From Capsicum annuum (Eukaryota; Streptophyta; Magnoliopsida; Solanales; Solanaceae), in contig NC_061115.1 in NCBI RefSeq assembly GCF_002878395.1, positions 154,064,852 to 154,128,851 of the forward strand: DNA of 64,000 nucleotides. Reading direction: 5' to 3'. Numbering within the stretch: the stretch's first letter is position 1; the number at the start of each line of letters is the position of its first letter. Below, one piece after another: positions 36,718 through 48,954 of the stretch. Under the pieces are notes generated by a model, which was not told the origin of the DNA, searched no databases, and was given only the letters and a program-made list of their open reading frames with translations. A program made the position numbers and the translations under genes.

Positions 36718-39700
36718 AAAACAGTTTCACCTGAGTATGTTTGTCTGCGTCTTGCTTTCTACATGTACCTGTACTTGAAGTAGATGATTAGTAGACACAA
36801 AGTCGCTTTTGCTAGTGACCATTTTTCAAAAAAATTCTAAATATAATGTTCTTAAAGAAAAGAAGACGCCTTTGTTTGTCCTTCATGATCTCAAGAAATG
36901 AGATGGACAATTCAAATGGTCCTCAATAAATGTGTATTAAACCCATTTTTGGGCTACCTAAAAATACCGTTCTTAAGCATTATATGCTCTGGCATAGCTC
37001 TCATCTTTCTTGGGGATTTTTTTGAAAGAAACACTCATTTTGTATATCAATCCCTGCATCCACAGAAAAATGATTAGTTTAAATAAAACTACTCCGTGTT
37101 GACTTTCTTGTCTGCTCGGTTTGCTCCTCGCCATCTTTCAGGTGCCCCGTCACATTGGTATTTCCACCCTGGGTACCTACTCCCATAGACGCCCAGGCAA
37201 TCACTAAGTAAAAGATTTGTAAGGAATTTTTCAAAAGTAGTCTTATTTTTAGCAAATAGTTTCGAAAGTATCTGTAAAAGTTTTAGAAAATTTTTGCCAT
37301 TCATGTTATGTACTAGATCAACAAGCGTCTTCCTTGTGGTTTTGACTATATCCGACGGATGATTTCCAAAACTCATGATCATTGTTGGAGGGTTCTTTAA
37401 ATAGTTCTATCATAGCCAGAAATTGAGTCTACCTAGACTTTATCGCAGTTGGTGGCTTCAAAAGCTTGGCTTTAACCTCTGGTGCTGGGGAATTTGAAAT
37501 ATATTCCAGTATTTGGTGGAAATTTTGAGGCCTCCCTCAAAATTTCTGCCCCAGTTTAAAGTAGTCTGAGATGATATCATCTCGAGTGGATCTGAAGTCT
37601 TTGCTGATCTTCATTCTTTTTGTTAGATGTTGATCTTCTCTTGTGAATTTTTGAGATTCCTTCTCGAAAATTCTACCCCAATTTCCATTTCCTGGGGTTA
37701 TATGACTGAGCCATTGCGGCGCCTACATATCCCGTCGAAGTAGGAATCAGGTCAAACGTAGTTCAAGACTACGCTAAGGATATATAGAAAAATCTAATGG
37801 GTTGATCGAAGCCGACATAGGCCACCTACGTATTCCTTTCTTGAGAATTCAGGTAAAACTTTGTTCGTATATAAACTCATCTTCAGGGTTAAATGGCCCT
37901 AGATACTCTTATCTATCCTAATAGAAATAAACACTCTACAGATGACATGACGCTTTCATTACGTTTGTCTTGATAGAATAAAGGATCAAATGTCCAATTC
38001 CCGTAGTCATCGCTCGGTTTCCTCTTGATCAGCCTTCTTTGATTCTTGAACTCTTTGACTCTTCTGTTGACTATTCTAGGGCTATCATTATCTTGATTCT
38101 TGACATGACATGACAATGGCAGGTTTTAAGTTATTTCTATACGACGGGCGACGAGTCATGAGAGGAGGTCCAATTCAACCATGTTTCCTCCAATTAATCT
38201 TCCATGATCCCTATTGTCTTAGGAAAAATCTTTCCTCACATTTTCCTTATTCCATCCTTGAGACCATCGCTTACAAGTTTTGAAAAATAATTTGTGGAGT
38301 CCAATTTTACTATTAGTCATTTTTCTTTTCCTATAATAAAGCTATAGCCAAGAGAGGATCTCTTATTCACTTTGATCTAGAGAAGTAGGGTCATTTTGTG
38401 CCAACACAGAGTAGTTTCTATTACCTGCAAAGTAAAAACAACTCAAACAATGACGTGTTGGATTCTGTTAGTAATAAATAAAGTAATATGATAAATTAGA
38501 AAGAAAACACATAGAGTTGTTTCTAATCTCATGCGAATTGATCCGTGAAGTAATGATGACTCGAGAATTTCAATGAACAGGATTTTGCTCAATGATGTGG
38601 ATAGGTGGAATTTATCCGGAAGGCTCAACTTTTATTCTTCCTGACCTTATTACTTCTTTCCAGAAAGTGGAGGCCAATAAAGCTTTTGGAGATATGGGCC
38701 GAGCCGAAAGGCTGCCTACGTATCTCACGGAGGAAAAATCAGGCCCTACGTAGTTCGACCCTATAATGACATTTTTTGATTCTAAAGTCAACTTTCCTAA
38801 AATGGTAGAGATCATTTTGGAAGTTTTAAGAATGACTACGGACTTTTCTGAGAAACTTGGGAAACTTGGAGTACGTTTGGTCGGACTTTTGTATAGTGGG
38901 GTATATTTCTACCTAGAGATGTTCTATGGAATATGGGATTGGATCAATTCGTCTTTGATTCGAATCAACATAACATGTATAAGCACATAAACAATTATAT
39001 TACACAAGTATATTGTAATAAACGTGCATCCTAATTGGGTGACCCTTTTGAGCCAAGGGTTTAGGCCTAACAAATTTTGAAGAAAATATATGCCTTTTTA
39101 AAGCCAATCCATTATCCCCCTAAAACCTTCATAGGTATACATAAATGGTATAAATGCCTACAAAAGTTTCACAAAAGGGATACAATCTTTAGGGAAAGGG
39201 AGAGTAACATGAGAAGAAGAGTAATGTCCCGCGCAGGGGATAATAAATACTAGTTCCTGAATGCTTCTTCTATCGGTATTTGCCCTCTTAGCTTTGTCCA
39301 CTCTTCATTATTGGCGACATCCATTAATGATCAAGCGATTGCTGTATAACTGTGCCATAGGTGCCATGCAACTATCCAAATCGATCAATTTCTTGCTTGA
39401 CTTGTTTTAATTTCTTCATCAATTGGTGTACGATTGAGGCATCCTTATACAAAAGTAAGTAAAACAACTCTTTTCCCGAACCCCCAAAGGATAATGATTA
39501 GATTAAACAAACATATATTTCTTCAACACATAAATATGATTCGTCTGTAATTGACTCGGTGTCAATAGACGCAGGGCAAGTTTTCTAATTGGCCCAATAC
39601 TCCCCTCAGATATTAGGTCGTCCTAGGCTCATGCTTAAAATAGGGTTTTGCTTTCGCTCTATCCTAGGTGTCTAGAGTAGGTTTGAACCAGGTTCCCAAG

Positions 39701-39944
39701 CGGACAACTTGGGTTTGAAAATACAAACGGCCACCAGACGACTCACGTGCTAATAAACCGTTGTATTTCCAACACATTATTTGGGATTGAACAACAAGGG
39801 CCGGGACATCTACGAAACCCCAAAATAATTTATAAATAAATGCAGGAATATACTATGAGATGCAATAATTAAATTCCGCAAAGTCGAAACATATAAACAC
39901 ATAAACAATTAATCAAAAGACGAAATCAAACATTTGGTTAGAAC
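36718..39944 (-). other. LARD interior spacer, non-coding
   Basis: No retroviral domain or host domain seen in any frame. It contains copies of a dispersed GCCTACGTATC...ACGTAGTTC motif (37715-37765, 37805-37865, 38690-38765). Short open frames at 37089-37382, 37913-38116 and 38612-38815 lack conserved features. Confidence 0.6.
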
Positions 39945-40752
39945 CTAGTCAAATAATGCGCAAGATTATCCAAAGATTGACAATTTAAGGGAAATTTATA
40001 AATCGATCATCGACTATAACCAGAGAGGTTATCATTCCACATACAATAAGTGATATAGGTAACCAAAAAGTTTTCCACACCAGCACAAGATTACACGGTT
40101 GTAGGACCGTTCTACATAAAGTATCGCTGGTGTCCAAAAGGGCCACCCCACTTTGAAGAAATATTCAACCGATAAATATCATAATTATACAACAACCAAG
40201 AGCGTTGTTGTGTTTTTGTTGCCAGTTATTTCATTTCAAACAGGTACATGAAGAGATGAATCCACTTTTTAGGCCACAACTCACGTGGAGATATGGTAAA
40301 AGACTACATGTCTCTTTCGTGAATTATGTTTAGTGCTAACACTTTTTGCTTAAAGCATTGTCAAGAGCATCCGAGAGGATGAAAATCTCAAATCAAAACC
40401 ACAGGTGTGGACGACTTCAGATAGGACGCAGCACAATGTGGAACTCTTTCTTAGCAACAGAATGGGACATAGTCTAGAGAGGGACGTCAAACTCTCTGGA
40501 AGCGAGCTAACGGATGATCACCACCACTATCCAACCGCACCCCTGTTAGAAGGCATGTGGGTATTTTGGGATGTTATTGTTTTAGCTTCGCCTCTGGGAT
40601 ATTTCTTAACTCATACCGAGGGTAACCTTCTCTTTCTTTCAAATTCGAGTGATAGGAATCCTAGAGTTTTGGAAATTATGTCCAGGTAAGTTCTTGCCTA
40701 TGGATGTGAAGAGCTCCACATTCATGGTTAAGAGGTTACAAGCCTCTTTTTA
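39945..40752 (-). repeat. LARD inverted arm, right copy (5' leader)
   Basis: Lies just inside the 5' LTR and primer site, so it is the likely transcribed leader. An inverted copy is at 34855-35715. Confidence 0.8.
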
Positions 40753-40774
40753 TCCCCAGCGGAGTTGCCATTTC
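40752..40774 (-). promoter_or_regulatory. LARD putative primer-binding site (not tRNA-Met)
   Basis: The minus strand reads GAAA then TGGCAACTCCGCTGGGGAT next to the LTR. Position fits a primer-binding site and the sequence differs from the tRNA-Met sites of the gypsy elements here. The tRNA was not identified. Confidence 0.55.
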
Positions 40775-43156
40775 TGTTTTGACGAAATTTTGACTTATTT
40801 AGAGTCGCCACTTAATTTTGAAAAGGAATTCAGAAACCTTTATAAAATACTTTGAATGGTCCAAAATAGAAAAATCATTCAAGTTTTGAAGATTCTGAGT
40901 AAGCGGTTCTTATTAACATTTTAGGAAGGTGTTCGGCACCTAAAACATCTGCTAACTTGCGGTTATCCGGACTATTTGACAACATCTTTTGATTAACTTC
41001 TAAAAATTTTATGTATTGAAAAGTGATTGATTTTTTAGAAAAGACTTTTGTAAAATAGATTTAGGCGACTTAGTAGGAATTTTAACTAAGTCTAAATGAA
41101 ACTGATAAGCAAATTAACACATAAAAGGAGAAAGGGAGGAGAAAGTAAAGGATTTAGGCCATTGGACCCAAATCGAGACCTGTCCTAGTCTAATTGGGCT
41201 TTCGACCCACTCCACCTGTCGTAATCTAGTTTTTGAGCCTTTTTGGCCCAAAATCGCTCTACCTGTATTTAATTTATAACTTTGGCTTCGTGGACCAAAC
41301 AAATGAATAAAGAAATAAATAAATAAAACAAAGATAACAATAAATGAACACAAAAACAAATGAGACTTTCAAGTCTCTTAGCTATTTTTACTAATGGGTT
41401 CAACCCATCTCCTTATTCTTCCGTCTTCACGCATTTGTCTGCCACGTCTTATCCTAGTGAGCCATATCTTAAAGTCTTCTAAAAGTGGGCCTCAATGGGC
41501 CATAGCGAATATGCAAAGAGAGGAACGAGTTTATTTGAACTCTCTTGCAGAGCAGCAAAACGGGACAGTTAAACTAGTATCGAATTTGCAACCACCAGAA
41601 AATGACGTCGACATTAATGCAGAAACCACAATCAGTCAACGAACCTTCAAGGCTCCCGATTAAACGATTAGCTTTCAAAGAAGAAGGAAAGAAAAATAAT
41701 TTTACTAGAGATGCTGATGTGCTCTAAAAATTTCTTCTGCTTTTTTTTTTTTTAGAATTTTTGAACCCCTTAAGCAGCATCCGATGGGTTCCTTATATAG
41801 AAGAAAGGATTGGGGAATTTTCGGGATTTGAAAGAAGGAAACCTTAGGATTTGAAATTCAAAAATCTCCCCCCACAACCTCGTTTCTCGTCCTCAATCAT
41901 ACCCATTTTGGATTTCTCCTGAGAAATTTGCGATGAGTGGACCAATAAAATTTGGGCAAAACGAACTTTCTTCAAGAACCAATGAAAATCGTCCAACTGT
42001 GTACGAAGTCGTACGCATTATCTCGAGATTTGCAGATTTGAGCCATTGAGGTGATACCTGGACCTATTCGGAAGCTTCTCGAGCTTTCTTTGTAAGAACC
42101 AATGTGAGACGTGTATGGAGGAAGGTCGGGTCAGTCTTGTTCTGGGTTCGCGATACACGGGTCAGGTAGGAATTGAAGCTGTTTGAGGGTTTTTCTTATT
42201 GTTGTCGATTGATATTGTTGTTGCTTTGTACGCAGCTTTTCGCTGATTTGGAGGAGAAGGGGGAAAGTTAAGGAAGATTGGGCTGGCGGGTCAGTTCCAT
42301 TGGGCTTGGGCTGGTTAATATAATTAAAATGAAATAGGTTGCTGAAGGGGTAGGAAATGGGCTGGGTTTTGGATAATTTGGGCTGAAATTGATATGGTGT
42401 TGGGCATTAGGGACTAATGGGTAGATTGTTGGAGCAATTAGGCCTTTGTTCGATTTGCTTGGCAGCTTTGGGTCTTAAATTGGGGTTATTTGATAACCCC
42501 TATTAAGCCTAATTAGGTTATTAAATAAGCCTACTTAATTTTAATTAGATTAGAATAATCATAATTAAATTTAATTGGATTAAGAATAACTCAAATTAAA
42601 TTTAATCGGATTAAAATAATCCCAATTAAGAAATGGTAACTTTTGGGATTAAGATTGAATTACAATTTAAACGACTTATTTAAATTCTAACTAAATTGAA
42701 TATCTATTGGTCAATTACATTACAATTGGGCCAATTTGATTTCAATTGAGGTCATATTTAATTCGTTCGCTAAATTGAATCGCAATCTGGCGCGAATCCA
42801 GTAACAAATTAACCTCGAGTTTCTTAATTTGATAAAAATCCAACAAATATTCCTCCAAATAAAATATTTCGAGAACAAATCATATTTAAAAACAAGACTT
42901 TATCCATTTGAATTAGTTTTCAAGTTTAATCAATAAAAGTCTAATTTTTAAAAATGTTCATTTAAATAACAAAATTTATACTCTCTCGTGAATATAAATA
43001 TGAAAACGTATAATCATTAATTAAATGATAAAATTAACTCAAATAAATATTTTAAATTGCATTTATTTGATTAAAATAATTGTTGTGATTTTATTTTAAA
43101 ATTGTAGAAACTCGAGATTAAATTGGATTGTGGAGGAGAAAAATTAGGTGTCAACA
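40775..43156 (-). repeat. LARD 5' LTR
   Basis: Begins TGTTTTGACGAAATTTTG and ends GTGTCAACA on the plus strand. TATA-like CTATATAAGG on the minus strand at 41791-41800. Aligned along its whole length with the left LTR. Confidence 0.85.
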
Positions 43157-43806
43157 TTTAGTAACTCATGTTATCAGTATTCAGACTCAGTAGTCAGTAT
43201 CATCATGAATTCAGTTACAATTATTTATTCATGCATGTATTTTCACGTTCATGTTATATAGTCAGTTAGCATTCTTCATGCATTTGAACCCTCTGCATTC
43301 AGCCTACCTCACATACATACCAGTATATTCAATCATACTGACGCATTTACGCTATGGTGTTTTATACCATAGGTCCAGAAGCACGAGTTCCAAAGCATCA
43401 GTGGCACTCCAAATTTTAGCAGCCAGATTTAGCAGTGAGTCCTCATCATTTGAGGATGATATTATTATTTATTTTATTATTTTGATTTATCTTTCAGTAG
43501 ATGGAGTTAGTTAGGGACATGTCCCATCAACTCCTTATTCAGACAGTTCAGTCAGTTAGAGGCTTTTCAGACTACAGTATGTTCAGACAGTTTATTTCAG
43601 TTCATATTTTAGTATTGATATACCATACTCTCAGATATTCTGTTTTATCTGTTTTGAACCTTATGGCATGTTTCAGTCTATTATTTTCGCATTTTACATA
43701 ATGTTATACAGTATTCAGGTATAGATATCAGTCATGGGTTGGTTTATGGTCCTTTGGGGTCATAAGCATCGTGTAGCATTTCGGGTACCAGATTTGGGGC
43801 GTTTCA
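43157..43806 (+). repeat. Gypsy-2 5' LTR, second part
   Basis: Resumes with the LARD target duplication and aligns with 50845-51495. Ends GGGGCGTTTCA next to the primer-binding site. Open frames at 43251-43514 and 43501-43701 recur at 50941-51390 as LTR sequence and are not genes. Confidence 0.85.
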
Positions 43807-43809
43807 AAC

Positions 43810-43822
43810 TTGGTATCATAGC
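43810..43822 (+). promoter_or_regulatory. Gypsy-2 primer-binding site (tRNA-Met)
   Basis: TTGGTATCATAGC lies three bases after the LTR and differs by one base from the usual initiator tRNA-Met site. Confidence 0.88.
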
Positions 43823-44026
43823 CTAAGGTTCAATAGTGTCCTAGAAAGTTTTAAATCCGCATCTAGTAGAGTCTTGTACATGGGTGTGTTACGCGCCACA
43901 CTTATGTGCAGGAGGCTATAAGATGTTTAGGAACAGTTTCACATTTTTCAGTATTTATGTCGTGCTAGTGAGCATATTCTTAAGTTAATCTCTCAGTTTA
44001 ATCCCTTTCTATTCCGTTTACAGAAC

Positions 44027-45060
44027 ATGCCTCCCAAGAAGAGAATTGGGAATCAGTCATCCTCTCAGCCCAAAGATCCTTTGGACGAGCATGTCTCTCA
44101 TGCAGAGTTTAGAGCTGCATTCACTACTCTTGCTTGGTTAGTTGCTGCTCAGAATGAGAGACCAACTGTCGTTCCGACCAACCCAGTGGCCAATTCAGCT
44201 GCAGCTAAGATTTGGGACTTCTCCCGAATAATCCTCTATCCTTTTTTGGGTCTAAGTTAGAAGATGATCCTCAAGAATTCCTTGACCAGGTTCAGAAGGT
44301 TACAGATATCATGGGGGTGTCATCGATTGAGAGTGCTGATCTAGCTGCATATCAGTTATAGGATATTGCTCACACTTGGTTCAAGCAGTGGAAGTCAGCG
44401 AGGTTAGTTGATGTAGGATCCATAGATGAGAGGAGTTTGTCACTGCATTCTTAGATATATTCTTTCCCCTAGAGCTGAGAAAAGCTAAGGTGTTAGAATT
44501 TATCAACCTCAGGCAGGGAAATATGACGGTTAAAGAGTATTCTCTTAAGTTTACTCAATTAGCCAGATATGCTCCTCATGTGGTTGCAGATAGCAGGGCC
44601 AAGATGAGTAAGTTTATTTCTGGGGTGAATGATAGTGTGGTCAATGAGTGCAGGTTTGTAATGTTGAATAGTGACATGAACATAGCCAGGTTTATGACTC
44701 ATGCTCGGCAGATAGAAGAGCAAAAGGTTAAGATGAGGAAGAAGCATAATAAGAGAGTAAGGACAGGTAGTTTCAACTTTGATCAGCCTAAGTCAGAGGG
44801 AGGAAATCGTTCTTAGTTTCATCCTAAGTCATCAGTTTCAGCTCCTTCTTCAGCCAGTGCTCTAGCTTCTAAGTTTAGGGATGGTAATAGAGATAGGGCG
44901 CTAGGCTCTAAGTCTTAAGGCAGCGTTAGCAATGCTCAAACTAATCCTCTTTGTCAGACTTGTGGCAAACACCATCGGGGTATTTGCAGAGCTGGCAGTG
45001 ATATTTGTTTCAGATGTGGCTAGCCAAGCCACAGAGTTAGAGATTGTCCTCAAATAGGTT
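44027..45060 (+). pseudogene. Gypsy-2 gag
   Basis: Starts MPPKKRIGNQ at 44027, a typical chromoviral Gag N-terminus. The frame shifts near 44205-44260, has stops up to 44450, and reopens at 44490-44816 with VLEFINLRQGNMTVKEYSLKF. Downstream are two cysteine blocks, CQTCGKHHRGIC and CFRCG-stop-PSHRVRDCP. The latter is a CCHC zinc knuckle with an in-frame TAG. Inactive. Confidence 0.88.
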
Positions 45061-45149
45061 CCCAGAGTCAGCAGAACTGTTCCTCAGCTTAGTTCGTCGC
45101 CCAAATCAGCAGGGTGCCACTTCAATGCTACTAGTGGTCAATGACCAAA

Positions 45150-45480
45150 TAAACTTGATGCTCTCCAGTCTCGGCAAGATTAAGAAAATTCTCCTGATGT
45201 GGTTACTGGTACATTACAAATTTTTCACTTGTATGTTTGCGCTTTGGTAGATCCAAAAGCTTCTTTGTCTTTCGTTACTCCTTATATAAGAGTTGATTTT
45301 GAAATTAGTCCTGAGATTCTAGCAGAGCCCTTCTCCGTATCTATCCCAGTAGGTAAAACCATCATAGCCCGATGGGTTTACAGGAACTGTTCGGTTATGA
45401 TATTTTAGAAAGTCATCTCAACAGATTTAGTCGAATTAGAGATGACTGATTTTGATGTCATTCTTGGCATGGATTGGCTT
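45150..45480 (+). pseudogene. Gypsy-2 protease
   Basis: Contains ALVDPKASLSFVTPYI, where the retropepsin D-[ST]-G is replaced by D-P-K. After a stop at 45408 comes the conserved end FDVILGMDWL. The substitution removes the catalytic loop. Confidence 0.8.
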
Positions 45481-45534
45481 TATTCCTGCCAAGCCACAAT
45501 CGACTGCAGAAACATAATTGTCTAGTTTTAGTTT

Positions 45535-47081
45535 TTGAATAAACCCATCATGGAGTGGAGGGGTAATACTTCAACTTTCAGAGGTCAACTTGTTTCCTAC
45601 CTCCAGGCACCAAAAATGATCTCTAAGGTAAGTGTCTATCACCTTTTTCATGTTAAGGACTCTAGTTCTGAAACTCCCACCCTTGAATCAGTCCCACTCA
45701 TGAATGAATATTCAGATATCTTTCCCAAAGGTCTTTCAGGAATTTCTCCTGAAGGGGAAATAAACTTTGGCATTGATCTTCTTCCAGATACTTAGCCTAT
45801 ATCTATTTCGCCATACAAAATGACACCAACAGAACTCAGAGAATTAAAAGAACAGTTGAAGGACCTCTTAGATAGGGGATTCATCAGATTTAGTATTTCC
45901 CCGTGGGGTGCACCAATCTTATTCGTGTGAAAAAAAGATGATTCTCTCAGATGTGCATTAATTATCGTTAGCTCAATAAAGTCATGGTCAATAATAAGTA
46001 TCCACTTCCCAGAATCAATGACTTGTTTGACTAACTTCAGGGTGCCGACTATTTCTCTAAGATATACCTCAGATCAGGCTATCATCAGCTCAGAGTCAGA
46101 GAATGTGACATTCCAAAAATAGCTTTGTGTACTCAGTATGGTCACTTTGAATTCCTATTCATGTCCTTTGGTCTTACCAACGCCCCAAAAACTTTCATGG
46201 AATTGATGAACCGTGTGTTCAAGCAGTACTTGGACATATTTGTCATAGTCTTCATAGATGATATCCTTGTCTATTCCCGCAATGAGCGTGATCATGCAGA
46301 CCATCTCAAAATTATGCTTCATACTCTCAAAGATCATCATTTGTTCACTAAATTTAGTAAGTGAAAATTTTGGCTAAGGTCAGTAACATTCCTTGGTAAT
46401 ATTATTTTTGGTGATGGCATTAGGGTTGATCCTTAAAAGACCGAAGCAGTAAAAAACTGGCCCAAACCTGTTTCTTCATCAGATATCAGGAGTTTTTTGG
46501 GTTTGGATGACTATTACAGATGGTTTGTTGAGGGATTCTCTTCTATTTCATCCCTTATGTCCAAATTGACTCAGAAGAAAGTTAAGTTTCAGTGGTCAAA
46601 TCCTTGCGAGAAGAGTTTTCAAAAGTTGAAGACTCGACTCACCTCAGCTCTAGTCTTAACTCTTCTAGATGGTTTAGATGGTTTTGTGATGTACTATGAT
46701 ACCTCTAGAGTAGGTTTAGGTTGTGTCCTTATGCAGCATAGTAAGTTTATAGCCTACGCCTCCAGACAGCTTAAACCTCATGAGAAGAATTATTTGACTC
46801 ATGATCTTGAGTTAGAAGCCGTAGTATTTGCCTTAAAAATTTGGAGGCATTACTTGTATGGGGTGCCTGTAGATGTGTTCACAGATCATAAGAACCTTCA
46901 GTATGTCTGTTCTCAGAAAGATCTTAATCTTCATCAGAGAATGTGGTTAGAGCTTTTGAAAGATTACGACATGAGTGTCCTTTATCATCCGAGCAAGGCT
47001 AATATAGTGGCCGACGCTCTCAATAGATTGTCTATGGGTAGTGTTGCTCATGTTGAGAGTAGTAAGAAGAAGTTAGCTTAG
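45535..47081 (+). pseudogene. Gypsy-2 reverse transcriptase and RNase H
   Basis: 45535-45795 covers the protease-RT linker (VPLMNEYSDIFPKGL). RT fingers follow with stops at several codons. 46125-46364 is open and includes the palm with active site FIDDILVYS and [10 protein letters not shown]. 46497-47081 is open and covers the thumb and RNase H ([39 protein letters not shown]). The sequence is well conserved but broken between blocks by at least six nonsense or frame changes. Confidence 0.9.
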
Positions 47082-47084
47082 GAA

Positions 47085-48557
47085 GTTCATCAGAGTAGTT
47101 CAAAATCATCTCTAGTTTCTGAGGTGAAAGAAAATCAGGATAGAGCTCCCAATTTTATCAAGTTGAAAGAGTCAGTCAAGGAATAGAAAGTAGAGGTTTT
47201 CTCCCTAGGGGAGATGATGTTTTCCATTGTTAGGGTCATCTCTGTGTGCCAGGTGTAGATGACTTGAGGCAACAAATTCTTGCAGAAGCACATGGTGCGC
47301 GCTACTCTATTCATCCAGGGGCCACTAAGATGTACCGTAACTTGCCGGAGATCTATTAGTAGAGTGGGATGAAGAGAGATATTGTAGAGTTTGTGGCTAA
47401 GTGCTCTACATGTCAGCAGGTTAAGATAGAGTATCAAAAACCTAGTGGGTCCATGCAGGAGTTCAATATTCTTGCTTGGAAATGGGAAGAAGTGAACATG
47501 GACTTCGTGATGGGTTTACTTTGTACTCATCATCAACACGATTTAGTTTAGGTTATTGTAGATAGGATGACCAAATCAACTCGCTTTTTTCCAGTCCATA
47601 CCTCTTATTCGGCCGAGGATTATGCTAAACTCTACCTCATAGAGTTGGTCAGATTGCATGGTGTTTTGTTATCTATTATTTCAGACAGAGGTACCCATTT
47701 CACCTTTTATTTCTGGATAACATTCCAAAAGGGTCTTGGTACCCAAGTTTATTTCAGTACAACCTTCCATCCTTAGACAGATGGTCAAGAAGAAAGGACC
47801 ATTCATACTTTAGAAGATATGCTAAGGGCGTGTGTAATTGATTTCAAGGGTAGTTGGGATGACCACTTGCCTTTGATTGAGTTTTCATACAACAACAGCT
47901 ATCATTCTAGTATTTGAATAGCTTTATTCGAAGCTATCTATGGTAGGAGATGTAGATCTCTAATCGGTTGGTTCAAAGTTAGTGAGGCCATAGTCCTAGG
48001 GCCTGACTTAGTATTCGATGCCTTAGAAAAAGTCCAGTTTATCATAGAAAGATTCTGGGCTGCCCAGAGCCGATAGAAGTCTTATGCAGATGTGCGTAGA
48101 AAGGCTCTCGAGTTTGAGATTGGTGATTATATTTATCCAAAGATCTCTCCTATGAAGGGAGTAAAATAGTTCGGCAATAAGGGAAAGCTAGTCCCCGATA
48201 TGTTGGTCCCTTCAAAATTCTCAGTCACTTCGGCAAGGTAGCTTATGATCTCAAATTACCTTCAGATCTAGCCTTAGTTCATCCAGTCTTCCATATCTCT
48301 TGCTCAAGAAGTGCATAGGTGACCCAGTAGTTGTAGTCCCTATTTAGAGCATAGATGTTCTGAACGGCCTCTCTTATGAAGAGATTCCAATCAAAATTCT
48401 TGACTATCAGACTCATAGACTGAGGAATAAAGAAGTCCCTCTATTCAAAGTTCTTTGACGGAATTAGTCCGTTGAGAGAGCTACTTGGAAATCAGAAGTA
48501 GACATGCAAACCAAGCACCCTCACCTCTTCTCTGCTAACTCGCTAACTCAGATCTAG
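47085..48557 (+). pseudogene. Gypsy-2 integrase and chromodomain-like tail
   Basis: The HHCC finger ends with CSTCQQVKIEYQKPSG. The catalytic core keeps all three acidic positions: D in VDRMTKSTRFF, D in IISDRGTHF, E in [15 protein letters not shown]. Stops precede the first block and interrupt the block before the Glu (HP-stop-TDGQ). GPY-type sequence with stops lies at about 48150-48260. The C-terminal part (TWKSEVDMQTKHPHLFS) matches the tail of chromodomain-bearing gypsy elements. Inactive because of nonsense changes rather than loss of catalytic residues. Confidence 0.87.
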
Positions 48558-48935
48558 CTCAAGGTAACAGTTCTCCTTAAGCTTTTAAGTTTTATGTTCA
48601 GATTTTAGTTACAACGTGGTATCCAGTTCATGTTCAGAATTCTGTCATAAACTTGGTATTAAATACCATTGAATAGTTAGTCATGTATTCAAGTATCAGT
48701 TCAGTCATATAATCATGCATCAGATATGCATTCTCATTGTGAGAAACTCAGTTCATCAGAACACTCAGTTATGTATTCATTAATCAGTTAGACATGCATC
48801 AGATATGCATGCTCAGTATGGTGTATTCAGTTATCAGTCATGTCAGTCATGGAATCATGTTTCAATTGCTCATGTTCATTATGTACGTCAGTTTATCTCT
48901 TCTCGCCTCTCAGTCAGTCTCATTCGAGGATTAAT

Positions 48936-48954
48936 ATTCTTAAGAGGGAGATAT
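48936..48954 (+). promoter_or_regulatory. Gypsy-2 polypurine tract
   Basis: AAGAGGGAGAT directly precedes the 3' LTR. Confidence 0.75.

Larger units (their letters stand above)
32058..43156 (-). mobile_element. LARD-like non-coding LTR retrotransposon inside the gypsy-2 LTR
   Basis: LTRs at 32058-34393 (2336 bp) and 40775-43156 (2382 bp) with a 6.4-kb interior. Target duplication ATTAG/TTTAG (32053-32057, 43157-43161). The polypurine tract lies next to the left LTR on the minus strand, so the element reads leftward and the right LTR is 5'. The interior holds no gag or pol motif. It has inverted arms, three tandem arrays and a dispersed 60-80 bp motif. That marks it as a large retrotransposon derivative dependent on another element. 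Confidence 0.88.

Noticed and set aside
36497..36730. Overlapping minus-strand open frames with repeated IIAKRVIHAI-type peptide
   Set aside because: Product of a 25-bp tandem repeat with no stop in two frames, inside a non-coding LARD. No start context or homology.
35001..40689. Conserved peptide TTSDRTQHNVELFLS found in two places as a possible gene family
   Set aside because: Explained by the inverted arms of the LARD. Neither frame is continued or supported by a known domain.
43251..43701. Two plus-strand open frames repeated at 50941-51390
   Set aside because: They are the same LTR sequence in the two gypsy-2 LTRs, with no conserved domain.
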